Of a DNA stretch of 64,000 nucleotides, positions 44,284-54,558 are shown piece after piece (positions within the stretch are counted from its first letter, which is position 1; the number at the start of each line of letters is the position of its first letter). The notes below the pieces were generated by a model. That model was given only the letters and a program-made list of their open reading frames with translations. It ran no database searches and was not told the DNA's origin. The translations under genes and the position numbers were made by a program. Source of the stretch: JAJDTQ01 sp963422385 (GTDB lineage Bacteria; Desulfobacterota; Binatia; UBA9968; JAJDTQ01); the NCBI GenBank assembly GCA_963422385.1, contig OY729432.1:1302001-1366000 (forward strand), written 5' to 3'.

Positions 44284-46767
44284 CTACGCGTTGGCGGGCA
44301 CGGTTCTGTCCCCCGAACCCTTTGGGCGGCTTCGCCGGGCCGACTTCCTGGCCTTGGCGGCGGCCCCGGGCTTCGGCCGGGCCGGAGACGGGCCGTGGGG
44401 CTGCTTGTCTCCAAAGGCCGCCGCGAGCACGTCGTTCATGTCCCGCGCCAGGATGAAGTGCATCTTGTTCCGCAAGGGACGGGGTATTTCTTCCAGGTCC
44501 TTTCGGTTCTGGAACGGGATGGCCACGGTCCCGACCCCGGAACGAAAGGCCGCCAGGCATTTCTCCTTCAATCCGCCCACGGGCAGGACGCGGCCCCGGA
44601 GCGTGATCTCCCCGGTCATGGCCACGTTCCGGCTCACGGGCCGTCGGGTGAGCGCGGATATGAGGGCGGTTCCCATGGTGATGCCCGCCGAGGGGCCGTC
44701 CTTGGGGATGGAGCCCGACGGGACGTGTATGTGGATGTCCTGCTTCTGGTAGAAGTTCTCTTCGAGACCGAGATTCTTGGCCTGGGCCCGGGCGTAGCTG
44801 ACCGCGGCCTGGGCCGATTCCCTCATGATGTCGCCCAACTGGCCCGTCAAGGTCAGGTTGCCGCGGCCCTTGGACAACGATGCCTCGACGTGCAGCACCT
44901 CGCCGCCGGCGCTGGTCCATGCCAGACCCGTGGCGACGCCGATCTCGTTCCGTTCCTGGGTCTCTTCCGTCAGGAACCTGGCGGGACCGAGGTACTGGTG
45001 GAGATTCCTCCGGGTGATCCGGGTACGGCTGGTGTGGCCGTCGGCTACCTTGCGCGCCACCTTCCGGCAGATGGCCGCCATCTCCCGCTCGAGGTTCCGG
45101 AGACCGGCCTCCCGCGTGTACTGCTCGATGATCCGCAGCACCGCATCATTGGACACGTCCAGCAGGTCGCCGGAAATCCCCGCCTCCTGCAATTGCCGCG
45201 GGATCAGGAACCGCCTCGCGATCTCCAGCTTCTCCTCGTTGGTGTAGCCGGAGAGGTTGATGACCTCCATGCGGTCCCGCAACGCCGGCGGAACCGTATC
45301 GAGGAGGTTGGCGGTGCAGATGAACAACACGCTGGACAGGTCGAACGGGACGTTCAGGTAGTGGTCGCTGAACGCGTGGTTCTGCTCCGGATCGAGCACC
45401 TCCAGCAGCGCCGCGGACGGGTCGCCGCGAAAGTCGTTGCCGAGCTTGTCGAGCTCGTCCAGCATGAAGACGGGGTTGCTTGAGCCCGCCTGTTTCATGC
45501 CCTGGATGATCCGGCCGGGGAGTGCTCCCACGTAGGTCCTGCGGTGGCCGCGGACCTCCGCCTCGTCCCGGATCCCCCCCAGCGAGATGCGGACGAAGTT
45601 TCTCCCGAGGGCGCGGGCGATGGATTTTCCGAGGGAGGTCTTGCCGACGCCCGGAGGACCGACGAAGCAGAGGATGGGCCCGCGGATCTCCTTCCGGAGC
45701 TTGTTCACCGCGAGATATTCGAGAAAGCGCTCCTTGATCTTCTCCAGATCGAAGTGGTCCTCGTCGAGGACTTCCTTGGCCTTCTTGAGGTCGAAGTTTT
45801 CCTCGGTCCTCTCGCTCCAGGGGAGCTCCACCATCCAGTCCAGATAGGTTCTCACCAGCGAAGACTCCGAGGACTCGGGATGCATCTGCTCCAGCCGCTT
45901 GAGTTGCTTGGTGGCCTCCTTCCTGACCTCGGGCGGCATTCCGGCCTGGTCGATCCGGCCTTTGATCTCGTTCATCTCTTCCGTCTTCTCGTCGCCTTCC
46001 CCCAGCTCCTGGTGGATCTGCCTGAGCTGCTCCCGCAGGAAATACTCCCGCTGGGTCTTGCTCATCTCGTCCTTGGCCTGGTTCTGGATGCGCGCTTGCA
46101 TGGTGGCGAGCTCGAGCTCGCGGGTGAGCAGCTCGTTGATCTTCTTCAGCCGCTCCACCGGTTCGTAGATCTCCAGGATGGACTGGCTTTCCTGGATGTT
46201 GAGGCGCAGGTTGGAGGCCACCAGGTCGGCGAGCACGCCGGGATCGACGACGTTGTCCGTGACCATGACGATCTCGGGCGGAAGATTCTTGAGGTTGAGG
46301 ATCTGCTCGATCTTTTCCTTGACGCTGCGCATGAGCGCCTCGATCTCAAGGGAGAGTTCGATGACCTGCTGCTCGACGACTTTCTCGATCCGCACTTCGA
46401 AGTACGGCTTTTCCCGCAGGACCTGTTCGACAACTCCCTTGGTGATCCCCTGGACCAGGATCTTCACGCGTCCGTCGTCGAGCTTGAGCATGCGCAGGAT
46501 GGTCGCCACCGTGCCCACGCGGTAGAGGGCGTCGGCTTCCGGGTCATCCTCGGTGGCGTCCTTTTGCACCACGAGAAATATGTGCCGGTCGCGCGCAAGC
46601 GCCTCGTTCACCGCGTTGATGGAGATCTCCCGCCCGACGAACAGGGGAATCATCATGTAGGGATAGATGACGATGTCCCGGATGGGCAGGAGCGGGATGA
46701 CGTCAGGGACGTCTTCCACAGGCCGATCGGCGACGAGCTCCGCGGTGTCCTGGTCCGTTACGTCCAT
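44284..46767 (-). CDS. lon: ATP-dependent Lon protease
   Basis: A protein of 827 residues. The N-terminal LON domain opens with PLLPIRDIVIYPYMMIPLFVG. The AAA+ module has Walker A GPPGVGKTSLGKSIA and sensor regions; the C-terminal protease domain has the Ser in KDGPSAGITMGTAL and the Lys in GGLKEKCLAA. It degrades misfolded and regulatory proteins and is often heat-inducible. It follows dnaJ by nine bp, so it belongs to the grpE-dnaK-dnaJ operon. The basic C-terminal tail is unusual but plausible. Confidence 0.96.
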   Translation of the reverse strand: MDVTDQDTAELVADRPVEDVPDVIPLLPIRDIVIYPYMMIPLFVGREISINAVNEALARDRHIFLVVQKDATEDDPEADALYRVGTVATILRMLKLDDGRVKILVQGITKGVVEQVLREKPYFEVRIEKVVEQQVIELSLEIEALMRSVKEKIEQILNLKNLPPEIVMVTDNVVDPGVLADLVASNLRLNIQESQSILEIYEPVERLKKINELLTRELELATMQARIQNQAKDEMSKTQREYFLREQLRQIHQELGEGDEKTEEMNEIKGRIDQAGMPPEVRKEATKQLKRLEQMHPESSESSLVRTYLDWMVELPWSERTEENFDLKKAKEVLDEDHFDLEKIKERFLEYLAVNKLRKEIRGPILCFVGPPGVGKTSLGKSIARALGRNFVRISLGGIRDEAEVRGHRRTYVGALPGRIIQGMKQAGSSNPVFMLDELDKLGNDFRGDPSAALLEVLDPEQNHAFSDHYLNVPFDLSSVLFICTANLLDTVPPALRDRMEVINLSGYTNEEKLEIARRFLIPRQLQEAGISGDLLDVSNDAVLRIIEQYTREAGLRNLEREMAAICRKVARKVADGHTSRTRITRRNLHQYLGPARFLTEETQERNEIGVATGLAWTSAGGEVLHVEASLSKGRGNLTLTGQLGDIMRESAQAAVSYARAQAKNLGLEENFYQKQDIHIHVPSGSIPKDGPSAGITMGTALISALTRRPVSRNVAMTGEITLRGRVLPVGGLKEKCLAAFRSGVGTVAIPFQNRKDLEEIPRPLRNKMHFILARDMNDVLAAAFGDKQPHGPSPARPKPGAAAKARKSARRSRPKGSGDRTVPANA

Positions 46768-46776
46768 TCATTACCC

Positions 46777-47892
46777 TCAGTCGAACAGTTCCTTTACCTT
46801 CTCGAAGAACCCTTTGGCAATAGGATGGGCTTCCTCCCCGCCATCTTCGGCGAATTCCCTGAGCAGATTTTTCTGGCGCGCGTTGAGCCGGGTCGGGGTC
46901 TCCACCAGCACGCGGACGTGCTCGTCGCCTCTGCGGCTCCCGTGCACGTCCTTGATCCCCTTGCCCTTCAGGCGGAAAACGGCGTTCGATTGAGTCCCGG
47001 CGGGGATCTTCATCTTGACCTTCCCCTCCAGCGTGGGCACCTCGATCTCCGCCCCGAGAGTGGCGTTGACGAAGCTGATGGGCATCTCGCAGATCACGTC
47101 CGTACCGTCGCGGGCGAAGATCGCGTGGTCCTGGACGATGATGACCACGTACAGGTCCCCCGGCGGGCCGCCCCTGGCGCCATTCTCTCCCTCGCCCCGA
47201 AGCTTGAGTCGGGAGCCGGTGTCGACCCCTGCCGGAATCTTCACGTTGATGGTGTGGAACTTGCGGGACAGCCCGACGCCGTTGCACGAGGGGCAGGGGT
47301 GGGGAATCACCCGTCCTTGGCCGCGGCACTGGCTGCAGGTGCGGGACACGGTGAAGAAGCCTTGCTGAAAGGCCATTTGTCCGGAGCCCTTGCAGGCGGG
47401 GCAGGTCTGGGCGTTGGTCCCCTTTTCGGCGCCGCTGCCCTGGCAATCGTCGCAGGGTCCGTGGCGCGGGATCTTGACCTTCTTCCCGGTACCGAAGGCG
47501 GCCTGCTCGAACGTGATCTCGAGGTTGTAACGCAGGTCGTCGCCCTGCTGGGCCCGAGACCTGGCTCGGCCCCGTGGAGACCCGCCGAAGATGTCCCCGA
47601 AGATGTCTCCAAAGATGTCCTCAAACCCGTGGGAGAAGTCGAAGCCGCCGGCGAACGGCCCGCTCTCGCCAAAGGCGGCATGGCCGAACTGGTCGTATTT
47701 GGTCCTCTTTTCCGGATCGGAGAGTACCGAGTACGCTTCGGACAGCTCCTTGAACTTCTCCTCTGCCTGCTTGTCGCCCGGGTTCCGGTCGGGGTGATAC
47801 TGGAGCGCCAGCTTGCGGTACGCTTTCTTGATCTCATCCTCGCCGGCGTTGCGGCTCAGGCCGAGGATTTCATAGTAGTCCCTTTTGTCCAA
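46777..47892 (-). CDS. dnaJ: Chaperone DnaJ
   Basis: A protein of 371 residues. The J-domain has the HPD motif in LQYHPDRNPG. A short Gly/Phe-rich region (FDFSHGFEDIFGDIFG) follows, then four CxxCxGxG zinc modules (CDDCQGSG, CPACKGSG, CSQCRGQG, CPSCNGVG). It delivers substrates to DnaK and stimulates its ATPase. It lies 15 bp after dnaK and nine bp before lon. All features of a type I DnaJ are present. Confidence 0.96.
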   Translation of the reverse strand: MDKRDYYEILGLSRNAGEDEIKKAYRKLALQYHPDRNPGDKQAEEKFKELSEAYSVLSDPEKRTKYDQFGHAAFGESGPFAGGFDFSHGFEDIFGDIFGDIFGGSPRGRARSRAQQGDDLRYNLEITFEQAAFGTGKKVKIPRHGPCDDCQGSGAEKGTNAQTCPACKGSGQMAFQQGFFTVSRTCSQCRGQGRVIPHPCPSCNGVGLSRKFHTINVKIPAGVDTGSRLKLRGEGENGARGGPPGDLYVVIIVQDHAIFARDGTDVICEMPISFVNATLGAEIEVPTLEGKVKMKIPAGTQSNAVFRLKGKGIKDVHGSRRGDEHVRVLVETPTRLNARQKNLLREFAEDGGEEAHPIAKGFFEKVKELFD

Positions 47893-47907
47893 TGGTGAGT
47901 CCCAAGG

Positions 47908-49821
47908 CTAGTCCTTGACCTCCTCGAAATCGGCATCCACCACGTTGTCGGCGGGCTTGCCGTCACCTTCCCCCGGCGGCGGCTGTTGCGCCTGACCCTG
48001 CTGCGCCTGCTGCTGCGACGCCTTGGCGTACATGGCTTCCGCGAGCTTGTGGGAGGCCTGGTTCAACTCCTCGGCCGCCGCCCGCATGGCCTCGGCGTCG
48101 TCGCCCTCCAGCGCCTTCCTGGCCTTCTCCAGGGCCGTCTCGATGCCGGACTTGACCTCGGCCTCGAGATCGTCGCCGTACTCCTTCAGCGACTTCTCCG
48201 TCGAGTGGACCAGCGAATCGAGTTGGTTACGGGCCTCCGCCGCCGCCTTGCGGTTCTTGTCCTCTTCGGCGTGGACTTCCGCATCCTTGACCATGTTCTT
48301 GATTTCTTCCTCGCTGAGGCCGCTGGAGGCGGTGATCTTGATGGACTGCTCCTTGCCGGTTCCAAGGTCCTTGGCGGACACGTGCACGATGCCGTTGGCG
48401 TCGATGTCGAAGGTCACGTCGATCTGCGGCATGCCGCGCGGGGCCGGCGGTATCCCCTCGAGGTTGAACTGGCCGAGCAGCTTGTTGTATTGCGCCATCT
48501 CCCGCTCGCCCTGATGCACGCTGATGGTCACCGAAGGCTGATTGTCGGCCGCGGTGGAGAAGACCTGGTTCTTTTTCGTCGGGATGGTGGTGTTGCGTTC
48601 GATCAACTTGGTGAAGACGCCCCCCAGGGTCTCGATGCCGAGGGACAGCGGCGTCACGTCGAGCAGCAGCACGTCCTTGACGTCGCCCGTGAGCACCCCG
48701 GCCTGGATGGCGGCGCCGATGGCCACCACCTCGTCCGGGTTGACGCCCTTGTGAGGTTCCTTCCCGAAGATCTTCTTGACTCGTTTCTGCACCGAGGGCA
48801 TGCGCGTCATGCCGCCGACGAGGATCACCTCGTTGATCTCCCCGGCCGAGAATCCGGCGTCCGCAAGCGCCTGGCGGCAGGGCTCCTCGGTGCGCTCGAT
48901 CAGGTCGGCGCACAGGGCCTCGAGCTTCGAGCGGGACAACTTGATGCTCATGTGCTTGGGGCCGGTCTGGTCGGCGGTGATGAACGGCAGGTTGATGTCC
49001 GTCTCCACCGACGTGGACAGCTCGCATTTGGCTTTTTCCGCCGCTTCCTTGAGGCGTTGCAGGGCCATCTGGTCGCCGCGCAGGTCAATGCCCTGGTCCT
49101 TCTTGAACTCGTCCGCGAGGTAGTCGATGATCTTCTGGTCGAAATCCTCGCCCCCCAGGAAGGTGTCGCCGTTGGTGGCCTTGACCTCGAAGACGCCATC
49201 GCCCAACTCCAGAATGGAGATGTCGAAGGTGCCGCCGCCCAGGTCGAACACCGCGATCTTCTCGTCCTGTTGCTTGTCCAGGCCATAGGCCAAAGAGGCC
49301 GCGGTGGGCTCGTTGATGATGCGCAGCACATCGAGTCCGGCGATGCGGCCCGCGTCCTTGGTGGCCTGACGCTGGCTGTCGTTGAAGTAGGCCGGCACGG
49401 TGATGACCGCCTCGGTCACGGGCTCTCCGAGGTAGTCCTCGGCGGTTTGCTTCATCTTCTGCAGAATGAAGGCGGAAATCTCGGCCGGGCTGTAGGTCTT
49501 GCCCCGGCTTTCCACCCAGGCGTCGCCCTTGTCCGACCTGGCGATCTTGTAGGGCAGGAGGGACATGGCCTTCTGCACCATGGTGTCGCCGAACACGCGG
49601 CCGATCAGCCGCTTGACCGCGAATACGGTATTCTGGGGGTTGGTGATGGCCTGCCGCCGCGCGATCTGACCCAGAAGACGCTCGCCGCTCTCCGAAAAAG
49701 CCGCTACGGAAGGAGTGGTGCGACTTCCTTCAGCATTGGTCAGAACCTTGGGGTCGCTGCCCTCCATGATCGCCACGCAGGAGTTGGTCGTCCCAAGATC
49801 AATGCCTATGACCTTCGCCAT
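47908..49821 (-). CDS. dnaK: Chaperone DnaK (Hsp70)
   Basis: A protein of 637 residues. VIGIDLGTTNSCVAIMEG is the N-terminal nucleotide-binding signature, followed by VFDLGGGTFDISIL and VILVGGMTRMPSVQKRV. The substrate-binding domain and a lid rich in Gln and Pro (QQQAQQGQAQQPPPG) precede DNVVDADFEEVKD. It works with DnaJ and GrpE in protein folding. It lies 42 bp after grpE in the same run. Confidence 0.97.
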   Translation of the reverse strand: MAKVIGIDLGTTNSCVAIMEGSDPKVLTNAEGSRTTPSVAAFSESGERLLGQIARRQAITNPQNTVFAVKRLIGRVFGDTMVQKAMSLLPYKIARSDKGDAWVESRGKTYSPAEISAFILQKMKQTAEDYLGEPVTEAVITVPAYFNDSQRQATKDAGRIAGLDVLRIINEPTAASLAYGLDKQQDEKIAVFDLGGGTFDISILELGDGVFEVKATNGDTFLGGEDFDQKIIDYLADEFKKDQGIDLRGDQMALQRLKEAAEKAKCELSTSVETDINLPFITADQTGPKHMSIKLSRSKLEALCADLIERTEEPCRQALADAGFSAGEINEVILVGGMTRMPSVQKRVKKIFGKEPHKGVNPDEVVAIGAAIQAGVLTGDVKDVLLLDVTPLSLGIETLGGVFTKLIERNTTIPTKKNQVFSTAADNQPSVTISVHQGEREMAQYNKLLGQFNLEGIPPAPRGMPQIDVTFDIDANGIVHVSAKDLGTGKEQSIKITASSGLSEEEIKNMVKDAEVHAEEDKNRKAAAEARNQLDSLVHSTEKSLKEYGDDLEAEVKSGIETALEKARKALEGDDAEAMRAAAEELNQASHKLAEAMYAKASQQQAQQGQAQQPPPGEGDGKPADNVVDADFEEVKD

Positions 49822-49863
49822 CTCTTCATCTCCTTGTCATTCGATTGCGATCTCAGTGTGAAT

Positions 49864-50490
49864 CTAATCATCGGTCTGGTCGCTTTCAACCGGCGTTTCA
49901 TCTTTTTCGTGTAAAGTCGGGGCCTTGGCGACGCTCACCAGAGACGGCCGCAGCAGCCGGTCATCCAGGCAATAGCCCTGGTGGACCTCGTCCACCACCG
50001 TGTTGGCCTCGTATTCGTCGGTCTCCACCTGGGCGTAGGCTTCGTGCTTCTCCGGATCGAAGGTTTCTCCCTTGGCCGTGACCCGCGTAACCCCGTGTTT
50101 CTGAAGCGCTTCAAGGCACCCCTTGAGCACCAGCTCGATGCCGTCCAGCAAGGACTGCGGATTGCCGTCGGTCCGGGCGTGCCGAGCCGCTCGCTCGAGG
50201 TCGTCGATCACGGGCAGGAGATCCCGCACCAGAGATTCGTTGGCGTACCGGATGGCATCGTGCTTCTCGCGGGTTACCCGTTTCTTGTAGTTCTCGGTCT
50301 CCGCCGCTTCCCGGAGGTAAAGATCGTGATGGCGCCGGGCTTCCTCCCGGGCGGCGTCCAGCTCCGCCCGGAGCTGTTCGATCTCCGACGGCGCCGGTGC
50401 CTCGTCCGATGCTTCTGCGACTTCGGGTTCGGCAGCCAGCTCGTCGTTTTGCACAGCCGTCTCGGGATGATCTCTGCTTTCTTCAGTCAT
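49864..50490 (-). CDS. grpE: Nucleotide exchange factor GrpE
   Basis: A protein of 208 residues with an acidic N-terminus, a long coiled coil (IEQLRAELDAAREEARRHHD) and the GrpE signature in the C-terminal part (FDPEKHEAYAQVETDEYEAN then VVDEVHQGYCLDDRLLRPS). It releases ADP from DnaK. ATG 50490 was chosen because the extra N-terminal residues of the longer frame are basic and unlike GrpE. It is the first gene of the chaperone operon; no hrcA precedes it. Confidence 0.93.
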   Translation of the reverse strand: MTEESRDHPETAVQNDELAAEPEVAEASDEAPAPSEIEQLRAELDAAREEARRHHDLYLREAAETENYKKRVTREKHDAIRYANESLVRDLLPVIDDLERAARHARTDGNPQSLLDGIELVLKGCLEALQKHGVTRVTAKGETFDPEKHEAYAQVETDEYEANTVVDEVHQGYCLDDRLLRPSLVSVAKAPTLHEKDETPVESDQTDD

Positions 50491-50620
50491 GATGCCGTCG
50501 TTGTTCCTGGCTCTGTTCGAATGGAGTGGCCGGCGACGCCTGTGGAAGCCTCGCATGATTTACGTTCCGGAACAGAGACATGGTCTTGATGCCTTTGCAG
50601 GGCAGGAAACAGGTTGGGGG

Positions 50621-50649
50621 AAGTTAATCACCGAAGTGAACCTTGTCAA
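50621..50649 (-). promoter_or_regulatory. Candidate vegetative promoter upstream of grpE
   Basis: On the minus strand, TTGACA (50649-50644) and TAACTT (50626-50621) are separated by 17 bases. The -35 is perfect; the -10 is poor (three of six). The transcript would start near 50614, about 124 nt before grpE. No CIRCE repeat or clear sigma-32 site is visible, and no coding sequence is recognised in the rest of 50491-50862. Confidence 0.45.
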
Positions 50650-50862
50650 GGAAGCTGGAACGCGGCCGTGGTGCTGGCGCATGGCCCAGGCTGCTGGCGG
50701 GCGGGGAATGGCTCAGGATAGAACAGGATTGCTCAAGCGCAACAAGGTGCAAGCGACAACCCGCTTCGCTGGTCTCGCCAGCGATCCTCTCGATGCAGCC
50801 GTCGGCAGCAGCGCCAGAGGGCACGGGTACGCGGTTCCGATCTCACCCCGCCGGTCCAGCGG

Positions 50863-52155
50863 TCAGAACTGCCTCACGAAGCTGATCTCGGCACGGTTCC
50901 GCCGGTAGTCCTGCAGTTGCGCGTTGGTACTGCGAACCTCGTTGACCAGCGCGAGCCGCGGGCTGAAGCCGGCCACGGTAAGGCCCCGGTTCAGCAGCGA
51001 AACCCGCAACGTTCGCGTCCGGTCCGACCGGTCGCCACCGTCCTCCGTGTAGTGCGCCCAGCCCCTCCCGCCGCCCTCGTAATCGGTCCAGCGCAATCCC
51101 CCGCTCGCGCCGGCCGTGAAGCCCCAAGGCAGGAGGACCGACGCCCCCAGCCGCCCCCAGTTGGTGGCGTTCCGCCAAGCCTTGGTCCTCGGGCGCTCCC
51201 GGTCGTGGCCCAGCACCACCCGGACCTGCAGCGTCGGCGTCGCCGTCCAGGACGCGCCGAGCGAGACCTCCCCCGTCGGACCGTCGAAGGCGGTGCCGCG
51301 ACGGTAGTCACGCTCCCGCCACGCCGCCTCCGCATGGAGACGGAGCCGGCGGGTCGTCTGATGCCCGACCTCCAACCGGGTGCCGAGCGCGTCGCTGTTG
51401 GGCCGCCCTCCGCTCCACTGGCGCCAAGCCTCGGCGCGCAGACCGACCTCGGTGTGGGCCCCCACTAGCCAGCTCGGCCCGATATGGAGACCGAGATGAG
51501 TCCGGTCGAAACGTCTGCTCTCATACTCCTGCCGCGAAAAATCGGCGCCGGCGCGCAGCCGCAGCCGGTCGGTCAGGGGATGCTCGTACTCGCCGCCGCC
51601 CCAGACCGAGAAACCGACCCCGGAGCGGACGCCTGCGGCTGCGTCGCGCTTGAAGGGGAACCTGCCGAAGACGGTGTCGAGATGGATGACGTCGTCGTCG
51701 TCGGCGGCGTTGATGTTGCTGTCGGGTGCGATGGCGAGGCCGAAATAGCCGGACCATTGCCTGCGGGCGCGGATGACGGCGAGGAACCGGCGGATGTTGG
51801 CGGCCACCGCTACGGGCGGCTTGCCGGCCAGCACGCGCTCGAAATGGCGGCGGGCGAGGTTGTCCTCGCGCTTGAGGAAGAAGGCGCGGGCGAGTTCGAG
51901 GCGGACCCGGACAAGCTCGGGCCGATCAATGAGGATGGCGCGGAAGGCGGCGATGGCCTCGTCGAGCAGCTTGTCGCGCGCGTCTTCCGAAAGGCTGTCC
52001 TTGCCGGCGGCGGCCATGGCGTCCATCCCGGTCCGGAAGAGGATCGCCGCGTGGTCTTTTCCCTCCCTTGGCAGCACCTTCTCGGCGGCCGCCGGCATCG
52101 CGAGCAACAGGAAGACGGCGACTGCGAGCGCGAGGTTAGTCAGGCAAGTTGTCAT
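50863..52155 (-). CDS. Slam-type outer-membrane protein (TPR plus DUF560 barrel), copy A
   Basis: A protein of 430 residues. A signal peptide ends near AMPAAAEK. A TPR-like helical segment (AIAAFRAILIDRPELVRVRLELARAFF) precedes a barrel-type region starting WSGYFGLAIAPDSNINAA. The protein ends in DYRRNRAEISFVRQF, a terminal Phe typical of outer-membrane barrels. This layout is that of Slam (surface lipoprotein assembly modulator). It follows the lipoprotein gene downstream, separated by about 87 bp from its corrected stop. It probably translocates that lipoprotein to the surface. Confidence 0.8.
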   Translation of the reverse strand: MTTCLTNLALAVAVFLLLAMPAAAEKVLPREGKDHAAILFRTGMDAMAAAGKDSLSEDARDKLLDEAIAAFRAILIDRPELVRVRLELARAFFLKREDNLARRHFERVLAGKPPVAVAANIRRFLAVIRARRQWSGYFGLAIAPDSNINAADDDDVIHLDTVFGRFPFKRDAAAGVRSGVGFSVWGGGEYEHPLTDRLRLRAGADFSRQEYESRRFDRTHLGLHIGPSWLVGAHTEVGLRAEAWRQWSGGRPNSDALGTRLEVGHQTTRRLRLHAEAAWRERDYRRGTAFDGPTGEVSLGASWTATPTLQVRVVLGHDRERPRTKAWRNATNWGRLGASVLLPWGFTAGASGGLRWTDYEGGGRGWAHYTEDGGDRSDRTRTLRVSLLNRGLTVAGFSPRLALVNEVRSTNAQLQDYRRNRAEISFVRQF

Positions 52156-52242
52156 GATCGTTCTCGTCGGTGGAGATTCGGATCGGGCCGCCCTCTTGGC
52201 TTTTGGCCTGCCGTCCGATGGACGACCCTGTTTCGTTATCGG

Positions 52243-54182
52243 CTACTTGTTTGGTGTCTTGCTGGCGCCGAACGCACCGACTAGATGCAATGCTTTCAAA
52301 TCCACAGGCGTGTCCTCATCGACGGTGGAAGCGCTGAACGTTCCAGTAGCGTAGCCGGGATGCCTCTCGTCCATCTTTGAGTTTTAGCATCGTCGTTAGT
52401 CTTCTCGTTTCCGTCTTTGAAAAACTTGACGCCCCATTTGCCGGCCAGAGGGCGCCCGTCTGCCTCGCCTCTGGTATCGCCATCGAACATATCTTCTTGG
52501 GTACTGTCCAGCGTCACCCGCCAGTCGCCGAGTGACTCGCCGTTCTCCTCGAACCTATTGACCTGCCCGGATACTCCTACTACACTCACATTTCCCGTTG
52601 ATCCATCTGTTGACGTTGTTCCGAAGTTTGCCGTCAGGTTCGCTTTCGCAACGAAAGAGCCGGCCTCTGAGCCTTCCACCACCGGGTCGTCATCTCGGCC
52701 GTCCTGGGAAGCCGTCGGTCGCTTATAGGTGCCCTTCACATATATACCGGTCGCCGGCCCGGCGTATGTCGCCGTTCCGACGAGCGTGTTCAGTTCTTCC
52801 TTACTGAGCGCGTTGCCCGCACCGTCCGCAAAGGCACCCACATCGTGCCTGCCATCGGGAAGGTCAGGCGACGACAGCCACACGCCGAAGGTCAGGTATT
52901 CCGTGTCGGGTTTTTCGGGCTCTCCCGGCTTTGTTTCGACAACAAGCTGCCAAGTTCCCAACAACTTTGCTATTGAGGTACTCTCTTGAGATGACTGGCA
53001 AGGGCCTTCCACGCACTGCAGAAGACCTTTGGTTATCGGGTCTGTTGAAGAGTCGTCGTCGTGGTCGTAGTCATCAAACGTTACATCGAGCCCATTAGTA
53101 CTGCCAGTTCCTTTTGCGACTTGTTCGTCCCAATCCCTTTCCTTAGTAACCGTTACATTGTTCAATCCGGTGACTGGGAGGGTCATACCGGTAATGACGT
53201 GGTCTTTTTTTGCAGACAGTTGGGTTTGCACTACGCTGTTGTTGCTAAAGTCCGGATTCCGGAAGATTTTGTTTACCGGAGGCACGGCGGCTTTGGCCTC
53301 CGCGATATCCGAATAGACGACGGCATGGACTGTCGTTCCGCCTTCGGCCGTCCTTTTCAGGGCGACGCTGTTGAAACCGTCAAGCCCCGGCGCTACGAAA
53401 CCGGCCCTTTTGTTAACCTTGACCGGACCCGACGAGTCGGCTCGGAAAGCTGACCCGTCCAGTTCCAATTCCAACGTCCTTTCTTTACCATGGGGATGAC
53501 TGGCCTTGGCCGTCGTCGTCGGGACATCCTCCATCGTGCTTTGCACGATGCTGCCAGCCGTCACGGCATCGCCCGTTGAGAGGCCGGTGGAGGTGGTATT
53601 CGAGGTCCCGATCCTGGTGATGAGGCCCGTTGCATGCTCGCCGTCGGAGTCGTAATTGGGTCCGCTATTGGCGACCAGGATCATGTAGTTCGTCTCAATC
53701 GTCGGCTCGCTGCCGGTCGCCTTGTAGGTGAACTTGCCCTTATCATCGACCTTTGTCTCACAACCGTCCGGGCAACTGACGACGACCCCGCGCGAAGAAA
53801 CCATCTTGCCCGCACTCAGTTTCAGTTCTTCCGATTTCAGACCGTGACCCGTGGGCAATTCCATCTCATCCCACGCAGCGGCTGCGGTGGGCGTTCCGCC
53901 GGTGGCATCGTATGTCGCCTTTCCGTCCTTGTAGTCCACCGAACAAGCCGCACCGTCGGCCGGGCAGGCGATATCCACATTGTCGTGCTGCTCCGTCTTG
54001 CCCGCAGCGACCTCGATCTTGCCGTCGGTCAGACCATGGTGATCAGGCAACTTCAAATACGCCCGATCATTTGAAGGTGGGGGCGGTTTTGGATTACTGC
54101 TGCCTCCACAGCCCTGAAACAGCAACGTGAGTGCTGCGACAGCACAGATCAATGACGCCAACTTCAGTTTTGCTCTCTTCAT
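52243..54182 (-). CDS. Slam-partner lipoprotein A (TbpB-like C-terminal barrel), with a one-base frameshift
   Basis: As read, the frame runs from 54182 to 52296 and gives 628 residues. Lipobox LFQGC (Cys25) marks a lipoprotein. Two related ~55-residue units with Cys pairs occur at residues about 42-100 and 107-162 (CPADGAACSVD and CPDGCETKVD). The C-terminal half has GTATYAGPATGIYVKGT and LTANFG strands of a TbpB-like barrel. After DDAK the frame shifts, whereas another frame continues with HPGYATGTFSAS and ALHLVGAFGASKTPNK to a stop at 52243. Adding one A to the AAAA run at 52382-52385 restores 646 residues. The gene is AT-richer than its neighbours. Confidence 0.72.
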
Positions 54183-54558
54183 CTGGGACACGCCACATCC
54201 GAGGCCGACATTTTCTTGCGGTTTCGATCTGATCCGGTGCCGGTTGTTCGGCGTGCGGTCGCACCGGCCTCGGATGTCGGCAGCCTGTCCGGTGGTCCGC
54301 TTCGCCGGGAAGTTTAATGACGCCATGAGCTTGGGCCCGCCCCCCTCCGATCGCGCGGCGGCGCCATGCGTAGCGGCAAGACCGCGGTTGCTGTAGGATG
54401 ATTTTGCGCACGAAACTATTGAAGTCCACGTCGGCGCACCCGGTCGAGCTTGTGTCTGCACCGGGCGTCTCGGGATTTGCGGGAGTCCAGTCGATGCGCG
54501 TTGACCCGGGGGCTCCCTTGGCTCAGCCTTTCTACGGGAACGGGGCGACGGAGGCCGG
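54183..54558. other. Divergent intergenic region between lipoprotein A and the subtilisin gene
   Basis: This 376-bp gap must hold promoters for both genes. TTGACC at about 54500 is a weak -35 candidate on the plus strand; no convincing -10 is seen. No other feature can be supported. Confidence 0.3.

Noticed and set aside
50491..50862. CIRCE or sigma-32 site upstream of grpE
   Set aside because: No TTAGCACTC/GAGTGCTAA dyad and no CCCCATnT-type -10 could be found; only a vegetative-type promoter candidate.
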